From Curtobacterium sp. MCPF17_052 (GTDB taxonomy: Bacteria; Actinomycetota; Actinomycetes; Actinomycetales; Microbacteriaceae), in NCBI RefSeq assembly GCF_003234085.1, contig NZ_QKSD01000006.1, forward strand, positions 1-64,000: DNA of 64,000 nucleotides, written 5' to 3'. Below the pieces are notes generated by a model. That model searched no databases. It was not told the DNA's origin and saw nothing but the letters and a program-made list of their open reading frames with translations. Made by a program: the position numbers and the translations under genes. Shown here piece by piece: positions 1 to 9,145 of the stretch (the first letter of the stretch is position 1; each line of letters starts with the position of its first letter).

Positions 1-171
1 TGGGTGACAGCGCGCCGAACACACCCCGCGAAGGGGTGGAGAACCAGCGGTGAGCTGCTGGTGAGCGCTGCGGGTGTTTCCCGGCTTGTGACAGTGGTTC
101 GGGGCCACCCGCGGATCGGATTGGAGAGATTTCTGGATTCCCCGGATCGGCGTCCTCGTAGCCTGGGCAGC

Positions 172-2646
172 ATGTCGACGCTGCACTCGTCCACCGACCG
201 CATCCGCGCGATCGACGCCTGGTGGCGCGCCGCGAACTACCTCACCGTCGGGCAGATCTACCTGCTCGACGACCCGCTGCTGGAACGGCCGCTCGAGCCG
301 TCCGACATCAAGCCGAGGCTGCTCGGCCACTGGGGCACCTCGCCCGCGCTCAACCTCGTGTACGCACACCTCAACGCCGTGATCAGCGAGACCGAACGCG
401 ACGTCCTGTACATCTGCGGCCCCGGGCACGGTGGTCCCGCGATGAACGCGAACGCCTGGCTCGAGGGCACCTGGAACGAGCTCTACCCGGAGATCACTCC
501 CGACCCCGAGGGTCTGCGGAAGTTCTTCAAGCAGTTCTCGTTCCCCGGCGGCATCCCCTCGCACGCGGCCCCGAACACCCCCGGGTCGATCAACGAGGGC
601 GGTGAGCTCGGCTACTCCCTCGCGCACGCGTACGGGGCAGCCCTCGACAACCCGGACCTCGTCGTCGCGTGCGTCGTGGGCGACGGCGAGGCCGAGACCG
701 GACCGCTCTCCGCGTCGTGGCAGGCACACACGTTCCTCGACCCCGTGTCCGACGGGGCGGTCCTGCCGATCCTCAACCTCAACGGGTACAAGATCGCGAA
801 CCCGACGGTCCTCGCGCGGATCCCGGACGAGGACCTCCAGGCCTACTTCCGCGGACTGGGGTACGAGCCGATCGTCGTCGACTCCGGCCGGGTGGACAAC
901 GACCCGTTCGCGGTGCACGCCCTGTTCGACGGCGCGCTCCGCCGTGCGTTCGCGACCATCGACGACATCCAGGCCGCCGCCCGCGCACAGGCCGCCCGTG
1001 CCGCCGCCGGCGAGATGGCCGGCGCCGCGGACCTCCGCCCGCGCTGGCCGATGATCGTCCTGCGCACCCCGAAGGGCTGGACCGGCCCGAAGGTGGTCGA
1101 CGGGCAGCAGGTCGAGGGCACCTTCCGCGCCCACCAGGTGCCGCTGCCGAACGTCCGCGAGAACGACGAGCACCGCGAGCAGCTCGAGGAGTGGATGCGC
1201 TCCTACCGGCCCGAGGAGCTCTTCGACGCGGACGCCCGGCCGATCGGTCTGCTCGAGACGATCCGGCCGACCGGTGACACCCGGATGAGCGCGACCCCGC
1301 ACGCCAACGGTGGCCGGATCCGCACCGCGCTCGACAGACCGGGGCTCGAGCGTTTCGCCGTTCCCGTCGGAGAGACCGCTTCCGCCACCGGGACGCTCGG
1401 GCCGTGGGTCGCCGAACTCATCCAGCGCAACCCGTCGGACTTCCGGCTGTTCGGCCCCGACGAGACGATCTCGAACAAGCTCGACGCCGTGTTCGACGTC
1501 ACCACCCGGGTCTGGCGCGCTCGCCGTGCCGAGGGCGACGAACACATGGCCGCGCGCGGTCGTGTCATAGAGGTGCTCTCGGAACACCTGCTCGAGGGCA
1601 TGCTCGAGGGATACGTCCTCAGCGGTCGCCACGGCGTCTTCAACACCTACGAGGCGTTCGCCCACATCATCGACTCGATGGTCGGCCAGTACGCGAAGTG
1701 GCTCGAGGCCGCGACCGACATCGACTGGCGCGCACCCGTCTCGAACCTGACGATCCTGTTGTCCTCCCACGTCTGGCGCCAGGACCACAACGGCTTCTCG
1801 CACCAGGACCCCGGGTTCCTCGACGTCGTCGCTTCGAAGCAGCAGGACCTCATCCGGATCAAGCTGCCCGCCGACGCCAACACGCTGCTCGCCGTCGCCG
1901 CGCACGCGATGGAGACCACGGACCGCATCGAGGTGATCGTCGCCGGCAAGCACCCCGAACCGGTGTTCCTGTCGCTCGAGGACGCGATCGCGCACGCCGA
2001 CGCCGGCTTCGGCGTCTGGGACTGGGCCGGGACGGAGCAGACCGTGGGCCGCACCGACGTCGTGCTCGTCAGCGCCGGGGACGTCCCCACCGTCGAGACC
2101 GTCGCCGCCGCGGACATCATCCGGAAGCACGCCCCGGACGTCGGTGTCCGCGTGGTCAACGTCGTGGACCTGCTCTCGATCGGCGACCCACGGAAGCACG
2201 AGCACCCGGCATCGGACGAGCGGTACGACGAGGTCTTCCTGCCGGGTACGCCGGCGGTCTTCGCCTTCCACGGTTACCCCTCGCTGGTCCACAACCTGAC
2301 GTACCGACGGCACGGGCACGACGACCTGCACGTGCACGGGTTCCTCGAGCAGGGCACCACCACGTCTCCGTTCGACATGCTCATCCGCAACGAGATGGAC
2401 CGCTACGCCCTGGCGCACGACGCCCTCACCCGCGTCGCGGACGGCAGCGACCGGTTCGCCGACCTGCTCACCGCACTCACCGACGCGCGGGCCGCCGCCC
2501 GTGAGTTCGCCTACACGAAGGGCGAGGACCACGAGGCGGTCTCCGGGTGGGAGTTCACCGGCTGGCCGCAGGACGAGCCGTCCGACGGCGGCACCGGCGG
2601 CGATCCGGGACGTGGTGAGACCGAAGGTGCGGCGCCCGGCAACTGA
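172..2646 (+). CDS. xfp: Phosphoketolase (xylulose-5-P/fructose-6-P)
   Basis: Thiamine-diphosphate enzyme that cleaves xylulose 5-phosphate (and often fructose 6-phosphate) with phosphate to acetyl phosphate plus glyceraldehyde 3-phosphate (or erythrose 4-phosphate). The 824 residues match the family's usual length. Visible motifs are GHWGTSP (residues 52-58), CGPGHGGPAMNAN (82-94), the ThDP/Mg motif GDGEAETGP (170-178) and, later, SSHVWRQDHNGFSHQDPGF. The frame is open upstream to position 4, but the family's N-terminus corresponds to the ATG at 172, so I place the start there; its ribosome site is weak. It would consume the xylulose 5-phosphate made by XylA/XylB at 57.5-60.2 kb, although it is a separate transcription unit. 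Identity is firm; substrate preference cannot be read from sequence. Confidence 0.95.
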   Translation: MSTLHSSTDRIRAIDAWWRAANYLTVGQIYLLDDPLLERPLEPSDIKPRLLGHWGTSPALNLVYAHLNAVISETERDVLYICGPGHGGPAMNANAWLEGTWNELYPEITPDPEGLRKFFKQFSFPGGIPSHAAPNTPGSINEGGELGYSLAHAYGAALDNPDLVVACVVGDGEAETGPLSASWQAHTFLDPVSDGAVLPILNLNGYKIANPTVLARIPDEDLQAYFRGLGYEPIVVDSGRVDNDPFAVHALFDGALRRAFATIDDIQAAARAQAARAAAGEMAGAADLRPRWPMIVLRTPKGWTGPKVVDGQQVEGTFRAHQVPLPNVRENDEHREQLEEWMRSYRPEELFDADARPIGLLETIRPTGDTRMSATPHANGGRIRTALDRPGLERFAVPVGETASATGTLGPWVAELIQRNPSDFRLFGPDETISNKLDAVFDVTTRVWRARRAEGDEHMAARGRVIEVLSEHLLEGMLEGYVLSGRHGVFNTYEAFAHIIDSMVGQYAKWLEAATDIDWRAPVSNLTILLSSHVWRQDHNGFSHQDPGFLDVVASKQQDLIRIKLPADANTLLAVAAHAMETTDRIEVIVAGKHPEPVFLSLEDAIAHADAGFGVWDWAGTEQTVGRTDVVLVSAGDVPTVETVAAADIIRKHAPDVGVRVVNVVDLLSIGDPRKHEHPASDERYDEVFLPGTPAVFAFHGYPSLVHNLTYRRHGHDDLHVHGFLEQGTTTSPFDMLIRNEMDRYALAHDALTRVADGSDRFADLLTALTDARAAAREFAYTKGEDHEAVSGWEFTGWPQDEPSDGGTGGDPGRGETEGAAPGN

Positions 2647-2725
2647 ACGAGCAGCTGAACGGACTGTCGGTCCGGAAGGCGAGCCGGTCAGCGGGCGCCC
2701 GGCGACGCCGGTCTAGGGTTGGCCG

Positions 2726-3193
2726 GTGCAGTCGTTCTCCGTCCGGTCGCTCGTCGAGCATCCGGCCCTCCGGTTCCTGGTCGTCGGCGGCCTCGGTTTC
2801 GTCATCACGATGGGCATCAACTACGGGTTGAAGTTCTTCGTCATGCCGCAGCACCCGGTGACCGCCCTGGCGATCGGCATCACCGTCGCGACCGTCGTCT
2901 CCTACTTCCTCAACAAGAAGTGGTCCTTCGGTGACCGCGGTGAACTGCGCACCGGACACGAGCTGCTGTTGTTCCTCGTCGTCAGCCTGATCGGGATCGG
3001 GTTGAACTCGGCGCCGCTCTGGATCTCCCGGTACGTCTTCGGACTCGAGGTGCCGAACGTGTCCCTCGCCGGGCAGGAGCTGGCCGACTTCATCAGCGGA
3101 CCCGTCATCGGCACGCTCATCGCCATGGGTTTCCGGTACTGGGCGATGAACCGCTTCGTCTTCCCCGCCCGGTCGGCCCCGCTGGACGCGTGA
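2726..3193 (+). CDS. GtrA-family membrane protein
   Basis: A 155-residue polytopic protein with about four hydrophobic segments (near residues 16-36, 45-65, 80-102 and 125-145) and the GtrA hallmark NKKWSF after the second segment, plus a closing [11 protein letters not shown] motif. GtrA-like proteins are thought to flip or move lipid-linked sugars across the membrane for cell-wall or teichoic-acid glycosylation. Here no polyprenol glycosyltransferase is adjacent, so the substrate is unknown. It starts with GTG, and its stop overlaps the next start by 4 nt (GTGA), so the two are probably co-translated. Confidence 0.85.
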   Translation: MQSFSVRSLVEHPALRFLVVGGLGFVITMGINYGLKFFVMPQHPVTALAIGITVATVVSYFLNKKWSFGDRGELRTGHELLLFLVVSLIGIGLNSAPLWISRYVFGLEVPNVSLAGQELADFISGPVIGTLIAMGFRYWAMNRFVFPARSAPLDA

Positions 3194-3873
3194 CCGACCT
3201 CGTCGTCCCGGCCCCGGGCCTCCCGTCCGTCCCCACAGCGACCGGCGGCCGGTTCCCGGTGCGGCGCATCCACTGCGTCGGGCGCAACTACGCGGCGCAT
3301 GCGCGCGAGATGGGACACGACCCGGACCGCGAGCCGCCCTTCTTCTTCGACAAGCCGGCGGACGCCGTGGTCACCGACGGCGGTGACACCCCGTACCCGA
3401 CCCTCACCGCACAGCTGGAGTACGAGGTCGAGCTCGTCGTCGCACTCGGAGCCGGCGGCCGGGACGTCCCGGTCTCCGATGCCCTGGACCTGGTCTGGGG
3501 CTACGCGGTGGGCATCGACCTGACACGGCGTGACCTGCAGGCCGAGGCGAAGCGGCTCGGGCGGCCGTGGGACCTGGCGAAGGGGTTCGACGCCTCCGCA
3601 CCGATCGGCACGATCGTCCCCACCGCCGGCGTCGACCCGAGCTCGGGCAGCATCACCCTGCACGTCGACGGGGAGCTGCGGCAGTCCGGCGACCTGGCCG
3701 ACCAGATCTGGTCCGTCGCCGAGACCATCGCCGTGCTGTCGCGGGCGGTCCGCCTCGAACCGGGCGACCTGCTCTTCACCGGCACCCCGGACGGCGTCGG
3801 CCCGGTGTCCCGCGGGTCGGTGCTGCGCGGGGCGGTCGCCGGCGTCGGCACGGTCGAGACGCGGATCGTCTGA
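3190..3873 (+). CDS. Fumarylacetoacetate hydrolase family protein
   Basis: A 227-residue FAH-fold enzyme. The family signature is clear: [13 protein letters not shown] (residues 30-42), the metal-binding LEYEVELV with its E-x-E pair (77-84), then a DLTRRDLQ...[16 protein letters not shown] stretch and FTGTPDGVG near the C-terminus. Members hydrolyse or decarboxylate C-C bonds in beta-dicarbonyl acids (acylpyruvases, oxaloacetate decarboxylases, hydroxymuconate-type hydratases). The short length and the lack of the long eukaryotic-type N-domain point to a YcgM/FAHD1-like acylpyruvase or oxaloacetate decarboxylase rather than tyrosine breakdown. It is translationally coupled to the GtrA gene with no obvious pathway link. 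Confidence 0.85.
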   Translation: MTDLVVPAPGLPSVPTATGGRFPVRRIHCVGRNYAAHAREMGHDPDREPPFFFDKPADAVVTDGGDTPYPTLTAQLEYEVELVVALGAGGRDVPVSDALDLVWGYAVGIDLTRRDLQAEAKRLGRPWDLAKGFDASAPIGTIVPTAGVDPSSGSITLHVDGELRQSGDLADQIWSVAETIAVLSRAVRLEPGDLLFTGTPDGVGPVSRGSVLRGAVAGVGTVETRIV

Positions 3874-3954
3874 GCGGGAGACGCGGTGCCGTTCCGGTAC
3901 ACGGAACTGCAATCCAGAACATCAGTGGTACGGTCGGTGCACCGCATTGAGGAG

Positions 3955-4044
3955 GTGAGCACATTGAGCATCGACACCATCACGGCAGAACTCGCGGACG
4001 ACCGCTTCGTCTCCACGGTCCTCCAGCCCTGGGCACACGCCTGA
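3955..4044 (+). CDS. Possible small peptide gene (26-29 residues)
   Basis: A short frame preceded by a strong GAGGAGG ribosome site (3949-3955). Starts are GTG at 3955 (29 residues) or, better spaced from the ribosome site, TTG at 3964 (26 residues, SIDTITAELADDRF.. after the start). The C-terminal part, VSTVLQPWAHA, contains no Cys, so a lanthipeptide is unlikely. It heads the transcription unit that goes on to an unknown helical protein and an ABC exporter, and is separated from them by a hairpin at 4047-4082. That order (peptide, partial terminator, exporter) is common for ribosomal peptide precursors. I do not recognise the peptide. It could also be only a translated leader. Confidence 0.4.
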   Translation: MSTLSIDTITAELADDRFVSTVLQPWAHA

Positions 4045-4046
4045 TC

Positions 4047-4082
4047 GACGTCCGGCATCGGGGCGAGCGAGAGCAGCCCCGG
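4047..4082 (+). terminator. Imperfect hairpin, possible attenuator
   Basis: GC-rich arms ending GGGGC (left) and starting GCCCC (right) flank a loop of about 11 nt and pair with a few G-U or mismatched positions. It sits directly after the small-peptide stop and before the ribosome site of the next gene. There is no clear U-tract, so partial attenuation or transcript protection is more likely than full termination. Confidence 0.35.
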
Positions 4083-4114
4083 TGTCGGGGACCAGCCCCG
4101 GATGAGGGAACACC

Positions 4115-5314
4115 GTGCAACAAGCGAGACAACGGCGCGTCCTCGAGCGCGCAAGGGAACTGACCGCGGCCAACAGCCGTGGGGCGTTGGAAGCCGTGAG
4201 TCCCGCCCTTCCTCGGCGGCTCGCGTTGGCTTCCGTGACCACCCCGATGAAGCACCGACCGGAACAGGTCCCGAACTACCTGACGGACCTCGGTGTCAGA
4301 ACGAGCCCTGAACCCGCACAGTTCTTCTCCCTCGCGCAGCTCCAACTCGGCGCAGATCCCATCGTCGAAGACCCGCTCGGAGACGCTGCTCCGTTCGCAG
4401 CCCGGTGGGACTCCGGCGAACTCAGCGAGCAAGGTGCCATCGCAGAACTCGACGCAGTCGTCTCGATCGCAGGCTTCTGGTCGACGGCGGCAGAGATGGC
4501 CGAGGAACTGCTCAGCAGTCGACGTCGTCCGGCCATGGCCCGGCTGCGCGGCTGGCTGGGGTCGGCACTGGCGAGCCGACGAACCGCCCTCGCTGAAGCG
4601 TCGTTCCGGTCCGTCGGGTCGGCGTTCGACACCACACCGGACGTGATCGCCGCAGCCCACATCCGGATCGCTGCGATGCGCATCAAACGCGACCGGGACA
4701 CCGGAGGTGGGGTGGCGGCACTCGCAGAACTCGACGTCTTGCTCGAGCGATGGGTTGGAGAGAACCTCATGTCCGACGGTGACGGGAACGCGATGCGAGC
4801 GACAGCACGCAACCTCCACGCGCTCGCCTGTTCCCTGAACGGTGAACTCGAGCGGGCCAGAGGACTCCTGGGGGTCGCCGCCAGGGAAGCCCGCACCGGG
4901 GATCTGGTCTCGGTCGAGCCGGACCAACGTGCCCGCTACGCTGCTCAGATCGACCTCAACGCAGTGCAGGTCGCCGCGATGTCGGACGGATGGTCGGCCG
5001 CTCTGGAGGGCGCACTGACCCACGTCCAGAACGTGTCGCAAGCGCATCGAGGATCACTGCCGGAGGCATTGTCGTACGCCGCCTACGTGGCCTACCGAGC
5101 GTCCGACTTCCCGCGGGCTGCGTCCTGCGCCGAACGGGCCGTCGTCATGCTCGGGGGCGAAGGGGCTCCACTGCGCCTGTCGAGTGCGAGGAAGATCCTC
5201 GCCGCGGCTCTCGACGCTGCTGGTCGAACGGCCGCGGCGCAGCGGGTGATCGAACGGCACGGCGAGGACCCGCTCGGTGCATCTGCACACAGATCGGGCG
5301 CTGAACTTGGCTGA
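4115..5314 (+). CDS. Unknown helical-repeat (TPR-like) protein
   Basis: A 399-residue, mostly alpha-helical, soluble protein that I cannot assign. The C-terminal two thirds (about residue 150 on) shows spaced Ala/Leu-rich helical pairs such as ALAELDVLLERWVGE, ARNLHALACSLNGELERA and ALSYAAYVAYRASDFPRAA, which resembles a degenerate TPR/alpha-solenoid. No helix-turn-helix, membrane segment or catalytic motif is visible. The GTG start at 4115 has AGGGA about 8 nt upstream. It lies between a possible peptide gene and an ABC exporter and overlaps the ATPase gene, so a role as peptide-binding, sensing or maturation partner of that exporter is possible. That is inference only. Confidence 0.6.
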   Translation: MQQARQRRVLERARELTAANSRGALEAVSPALPRRLALASVTTPMKHRPEQVPNYLTDLGVRTSPEPAQFFSLAQLQLGADPIVEDPLGDAAPFAARWDSGELSEQGAIAELDAVVSIAGFWSTAAEMAEELLSSRRRPAMARLRGWLGSALASRRTALAEASFRSVGSAFDTTPDVIAAAHIRIAAMRIKRDRDTGGGVAALAELDVLLERWVGENLMSDGDGNAMRATARNLHALACSLNGELERARGLLGVAAREARTGDLVSVEPDQRARYAAQIDLNAVQVAAMSDGWSAALEGALTHVQNVSQAHRGSLPEALSYAAYVAYRASDFPRAASCAERAVVMLGGEGAPLRLSSARKILAAALDAAGRTAAAQRVIERHGEDPLGASAHRSGAELG

Positions 5315-6263
5315 AGCTCTCGCACTCCAACTGGACTCCGTGACCCGGAGGTTCGGGCACGGCGCCGGCGCGCTCGTCGCCGTCCACGAAGTGGACCTCC
5401 CGATCGCGCGAGGTGCGGTCGTGGCGGTACTCGGCCCGAACGGTGCTGGGAAGACGACCACCATCAAGATGGCCTCCACCCTGCTGCAACCGTCTTCCGG
5501 CTCGGTCTCCGTCAACGGTGTCGATGCCGTCCGGACGCCGAAACAGGCGCGGAAGCACCTCGGGCTCGTCCTGGGCGGCGACCGCGGTTTCTACATGCGA
5601 GCAAGCGCTCTGGAGAACCTCCGCTTCTTCGCAACCCTCGCCGGGCTCCCCCGGCGGAGTGTCGAAGCGAAGGTCCGGGATGCGCTCGGCCTCGTCGGCC
5701 TCGTCGGACGCGAACGTGATCGGGTGGAGACGTACTCGCGCGGGATGAAGCAGCGGCTCCACATCGCACGCGCCGTTCTGAACGGCCCGGTCGCCCTGCT
5801 CCTCGACGAGCCCTCCATCGGTCTCGACCCGGAAGGCGCGAGAGATCTCCGTGACCTCGTCCGACGCCTTCGCGCGAAGGGGTGCGGGATCCTCCTGACG
5901 ACCCACCACCTCCAGGAGGCCGATGAGCTGGCCGACGAGCTCGTGGTGATCACCGCCGGGAAGACGGTCGCGCGAGGGTCGGCGCGGGACATCGCCTCCC
6001 TCGGCGGTGTCGACAGCGCCATCAGCCTGTGGACCGCCGATCTCGGGATCGGCGAGGAACGCATGCTCGCGCATCCGCAGATCGCCGCGGTCGTCCCGCG
6101 GGAAGACGGGCGTGGCTACCGCGTCGATCTCATCGGACACGGCCTCGCACCGACTGCCGACTTCTTCCGGTCGCTGGAGATCACACCTGACTGGTCCGTC
6201 CAACGGGACGTCACGCTCGAAGAGGCCTACCTGGCGTTCATCACGAAGGTCGGAGCGGCGTGA
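5277..6263 (+). CDS. ABC transporter ATP-binding protein
   Basis: ATPase subunit of an ABC-2 type exporter. Walker A is GPNGAGKT (residues 53-60), the signature is YSRGMKQRL, Walker B is LLLDEPSIGLDP, and the switch histidine lies in TTHHLQEADELADE. After the nucleotide-binding domain comes an extension of about 90 residues as in daunorubicin-resistance (DrrA) or NodI-like exporters. The chosen GTG at 5277 has GAGGA 8 nt upstream but overlaps the previous gene by 38 nt; a TTG at 5307 is an alternative with a smaller overlap. Its stop overlaps the first permease start by 4 nt. It would power export of whatever the operon handles. Confidence 0.9.
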   Translation: MHLHTDRALNLAEALALQLDSVTRRFGHGAGALVAVHEVDLPIARGAVVAVLGPNGAGKTTTIKMASTLLQPSSGSVSVNGVDAVRTPKQARKHLGLVLGGDRGFYMRASALENLRFFATLAGLPRRSVEAKVRDALGLVGLVGRERDRVETYSRGMKQRLHIARAVLNGPVALLLDEPSIGLDPEGARDLRDLVRRLRAKGCGILLTTHHLQEADELADELVVITAGKTVARGSARDIASLGGVDSAISLWTADLGIGEERMLAHPQIAAVVPREDGRGYRVDLIGHGLAPTADFFRSLEITPDWSVQRDVTLEEAYLAFITKVGAA

Positions 6264-7003
6264 GGACGCTGGCCCTGCTCACGTGGTTCCACGGGCGGCA
6301 GCTGCTCCGCATCCCGTTCTTCGCACACCAGTGCGTCTCGTCCGCCCTCGTGTTCGAAGTGCTGCGGACACTGGGGCTGTCCGGGGCCGGCCGCGCAGTC
6401 CCCCACGACCTGTGGTTGGTCGCTGGCATCGCTGGCGTGTGGTCGACGACGACCCTGGCCGTCGGGATCATCGGCTTCCAACGGTTCCAGGGCACGCTCG
6501 AGCACATGGCGATCAGCACGCTCCCGCCCGGGATCGTGTTCGGGAGCCTCGCTTCCGCAGCGGCGCTCATCGGTCTGGTGGGATTCCCGTTGACCCTCGC
6601 AGCGCAGTTCGTCACCGGCGGTCATCCGACCGTGACGGGCGGAAGCGTCGTCGTGATCGCCGCCTGCGTCATCGCGTGCAGCGCGTCGGCGTCCGTCCTC
6701 GCAGCGGTGTTCGTGGTCCTCCGCGGGGCAACGGTCTACGAGTCGTTGATCGTGACACCCGTCTGGTTGGTCTCCGGTGTGGTGATCCCGCTCGGTGCTC
6801 TCCCGGACTGGATCGTTCCGGTCGCCCACCTCTTCCCGATCACCTCCGCCGTGTCCGCCGCCGATCAGCCCGACCTGACGACCACCGTCGCGTTCTCCTT
6901 CCTCACGGCCGCGACTTCTGCCGTGTGGTTCGTCGCGGCCGGGATCGCCATGCGCGCGGCCGTCCGGAGGGCGACCATCTCCGGGACCCTGGGTCTGAGC
7001 TGA
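6260..7003 (+). CDS. ABC-2 type permease, first subunit
   Basis: A 247-residue integral membrane protein with about six hydrophobic segments, including IGLVGFPLTLAAQFV, VVVIAACVIACSASASVLAAVFV and TPVWLVSGVVIPLGALPDW. The last of these resembles the conserved re-entrant region near the C-terminus of ABC-2 permeases. It begins with a GTG overlapping the ATPase stop (GTGA) and ends in TGATG, shared with the second permease, so subunit stoichiometry is probably set by coupling. It forms the channel together with the following gene. Confidence 0.85.
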   Translation: MRTLALLTWFHGRQLLRIPFFAHQCVSSALVFEVLRTLGLSGAGRAVPHDLWLVAGIAGVWSTTTLAVGIIGFQRFQGTLEHMAISTLPPGIVFGSLASAAALIGLVGFPLTLAAQFVTGGHPTVTGGSVVVIAACVIACSASASVLAAVFVVLRGATVYESLIVTPVWLVSGVVIPLGALPDWIVPVAHLFPITSAVSAADQPDLTTTVAFSFLTAATSAVWFVAAGIAMRAAVRRATISGTLGLS

Positions 7004-7785
7004 TGCGAGGGTTCGTGAACGCCATGGTGATCGCATTGCGGGCCCGGCCGGAGTTCCTGAACGGTCCGACGGTCTTCGTCGTCCTCATCGGGTCCCCGAC
7101 GCTGCTCGCTGCGCTCTACCTCGCGGTAGCGTCCGCGAGCGGCACATCGAGCATCGAGCCGCCGGACGCGGTCGCTGCGGGCCTGGCGGTGGCTGGCGTC
7201 ATGTCGACGATGTCGTCGTCCTCGCTGCTGAGCGCGGATCAAGTGCACGCGACCCTCCCCTTCATCGTGATCGCGCCAGCGAGCCGCGCGCTGGTGTGGA
7301 CTGCCCGCGTGTTCGTCGTCACCAGCATCGGGGTGGTCCAGGGAATCGTGAGCGTGGTCGCGAGCTTCGCCGTCACGAGGAACGCCCCCTCGATCGCCCA
7401 GGCCCTCCCGGTCTTCGGGCTCATCGTCCTCGCCGCCGTCGTCTCGGTCGGCCTCGGCCTGTCGATCGCCGCGCTGGGGCTCGTGCTCCGCGACAGCATG
7501 CTGGTCCCGAACATCGCTGAGCAGGGGCTGACCGTGCTGTGCGGCGCGGTCGCGCCGGTGGCGACGCTCTGGTCACCCCTGCAGTCGATCGCCCAGGTCC
7601 TGCCCGTCACACACGTGGTGGCAGCAGGGAGGGCAACGGCGACGGGCGGTCCACCGCTCCTGTTGGAGTCCTCCTTCTCGGTCATCGCCGGGATCGCGTG
7701 GGGCGTGGTCGGGGTCGCGATCTGGCTGGTCCTCGAACGTCATGCACGCCGAACGGGTGCGATCGAGTCCATGTCGATCGGATGA
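7003..7785 (+). CDS. ABC-2 type permease, second subunit
   Basis: A 260-residue membrane protein with about six transmembrane segments, weakly similar in layout to the preceding permease (for example FGLIVLAAVVSVGLGLSIAALGLVLRD, then the cytosolic RDSMLVPNIAEQ stretch and ITHVV-like loop). The frame is open far upstream, but the start must be the ATG at 7003, which shares the A of the preceding TGA. It completes a heterodimeric exporter with the ATPase at 5277-6263. It is the last gene of the operon; the next gene starts 171 nt on with its own ribosome site. Confidence 0.85.
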   Translation: MRGFVNAMVIALRARPEFLNGPTVFVVLIGSPTLLAALYLAVASASGTSSIEPPDAVAAGLAVAGVMSTMSSSSLLSADQVHATLPFIVIAPASRALVWTARVFVVTSIGVVQGIVSVVASFAVTRNAPSIAQALPVFGLIVLAAVVSVGLGLSIAALGLVLRDSMLVPNIAEQGLTVLCGAVAPVATLWSPLQSIAQVLPVTHVVAAGRATATGGPPLLLESSFSVIAGIAWGVVGVAIWLVLERHARRTGAIESMSIG

Positions 7786-7956
7786 CGGGTGGCTCGTCGA
7801 CCCGGCGGGCTGGGAGCGTTCGGAGACACCGGGGGTAGAACCGTGGCTGACGCTGCGTCGGAGCCCGGGGGACGGGTCGAGGCAGCGATCCGCAGACAGG
7901 GTGTGCAGCAGCTGCAACGACGCAGTGGAGCACGTCCGGATCATGGAGGTGATCCG

Positions 7957-8922
7957 GTGGAGGAACACGACCTGCTCGCCACGTCCTGGACGTGGGCCGG
8001 CCGCGAATCCGTCGACGAGCGTGTCAGCGCCGTCGGCCGAGCCGGGTTCTCCGGGCTCGCACTCGCACTCGACGACCTGCACGAGGTCCGTGCCACCACC
8101 GGGTTCGCCGCACTCCGGCGGATGCTCGACGACGCCGGCGTGGTCTGGGTCCAGGTCGGCACGCTCGGGGACTGGTGGCGCCGCGGTTCCGAGCACGACG
8201 CCGACCGCGGGGTGCTCCTCGAGGCTGCTGCGACCCTCCGCGCCTGGCAGGTCGTGGTCCGCGCCGATCACGCCGTGCCGGCCGTGCCGCTCCCCCGCAT
8301 GGCCGAGGCATGGGACCGGCTCGCCGTCCAGAGTGAGGGCGTCGGGGCACGACTGGTCCTGGAACCGGAGCCGTGGTCGAACCTGGCCACTGCGGAGCGG
8401 GCCTCTCGCTTCGTCGCCGCCGGGCATCCGAACGGCGGACTGCTCCTCGACGCGATGCACGCGCTCCGCGGCGGCTCGACCCTGGCGTCGATCGGTCAGG
8501 GGGTCGTCCCGTCCACGCTCGCCGCCGTCGAACTCAGCGACGGACTCCTGCACATCCCGAACGGCATGACGCTGGCCGACGAGTCGCGGAACGGTCGCTA
8601 CCTGCCCGGCACCGGGGCATGGGACCTGCCCGGGTTCGTCCGCACCGCCCGCGGCCTGGGCTTCGACGAGCCGTGGGGCGTGGAGGTCCGCACGCCCGCG
8701 CTCCGGGCGATGCCGCTCGCGGAGGCGCTCCGGGTGGCTGCTGCCGCGACCCGCGCCGTGCTCGACGCTGCCGATGCGCACGGCGGCACGCCCGCACCGG
8801 CGATGCCGACCTCGCTCGCGCCGACCTCGGCGGTGGACTACGACGCACCGGGGAGTCGCGGTGTCCCGGGCTTCCCCGGCGTCGGGCTGCCCCGTCGAGC
8901 CGATCCAGCGACCTCCGCGTAG
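7957..8922 (+). CDS. Sugar phosphate isomerase/epimerase-like TIM barrel
   Basis: A 321-residue protein of the AP-endonuclease-2 / xylose-isomerase-like TIM barrel superfamily. Features are an early TWAGRESVDERVSAVGRAGFSGLALALDDL helix-strand unit, EPEPWSNLATAE in the middle (likely metal-ligand Glu), LLLDAMHALRGG (candidate Asp/His ligands), AAVELSDG and EVRTPALRAMPLAEALR at the end. Such enzymes isomerise or epimerise sugars and inositols, but the specific substrate cannot be told. The frame is open upstream to 7789; I choose the GTG at 7957 because a strong GGAGGTGAT ribosome site lies 7 nt before it. The last 60 residues are low-complexity (Ala/Pro/Gly). Confidence 0.65.
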   Translation: MEEHDLLATSWTWAGRESVDERVSAVGRAGFSGLALALDDLHEVRATTGFAALRRMLDDAGVVWVQVGTLGDWWRRGSEHDADRGVLLEAAATLRAWQVVVRADHAVPAVPLPRMAEAWDRLAVQSEGVGARLVLEPEPWSNLATAERASRFVAAGHPNGGLLLDAMHALRGGSTLASIGQGVVPSTLAAVELSDGLLHIPNGMTLADESRNGRYLPGTGAWDLPGFVRTARGLGFDEPWGVEVRTPALRAMPLAEALRVAAAATRAVLDAADAHGGTPAPAMPTSLAPTSAVDYDAPGSRGVPGFPGVGLPRRADPATSA

Positions 8923-8932
8923 CGTGGCTCCC

Positions 8933-9112
8933 ATGACTGATCAGGGACACCCCGGCAACGACGACGCGCTGCAGGCTTCGCAGGAGGCCATCGACGAGGC
9001 GAAGGCGGCTGCGGTCGACGCCGGCCATGCGGATGAGCGGGCTGCAGCCGAGGAGGACCTGCCGCTGGGGTCCGGTGGGGCACCCGCGGACGGCCCCGCC
9101 CCCGCAGCCTGA
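8933..9112 (+). CDS. Small acidic hypothetical protein
   Basis: A 59-residue, strongly acidic, Ala/Glu/Asp-rich, probably disordered peptide (ALQASQEAIDEAKAAAVDAG in the middle, PADGPAPAA at the end). It follows the TIM-barrel gene by 10 nt. Composition is like small actinobacterial stress-type proteins, but no family is recognised. Coding status rests on position and an ATG start. Confidence 0.5.
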   Translation: MTDQGHPGNDDALQASQEAIDEAKAAAVDAGHADERAAAEEDLPLGSGGAPADGPAPAA

Positions 9113-9145
9113 CCTCCGCTCAACTGGTCAGGCTCGGCCGGAGCG

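Noticed and set aside
3955..4044. Lanthipeptide or lasso peptide precursor
   Set aside because: No Cys in the peptide, and no LanM/LanBC, lasso cyclase or protease genes nearby; kept only as an unknown peptide.
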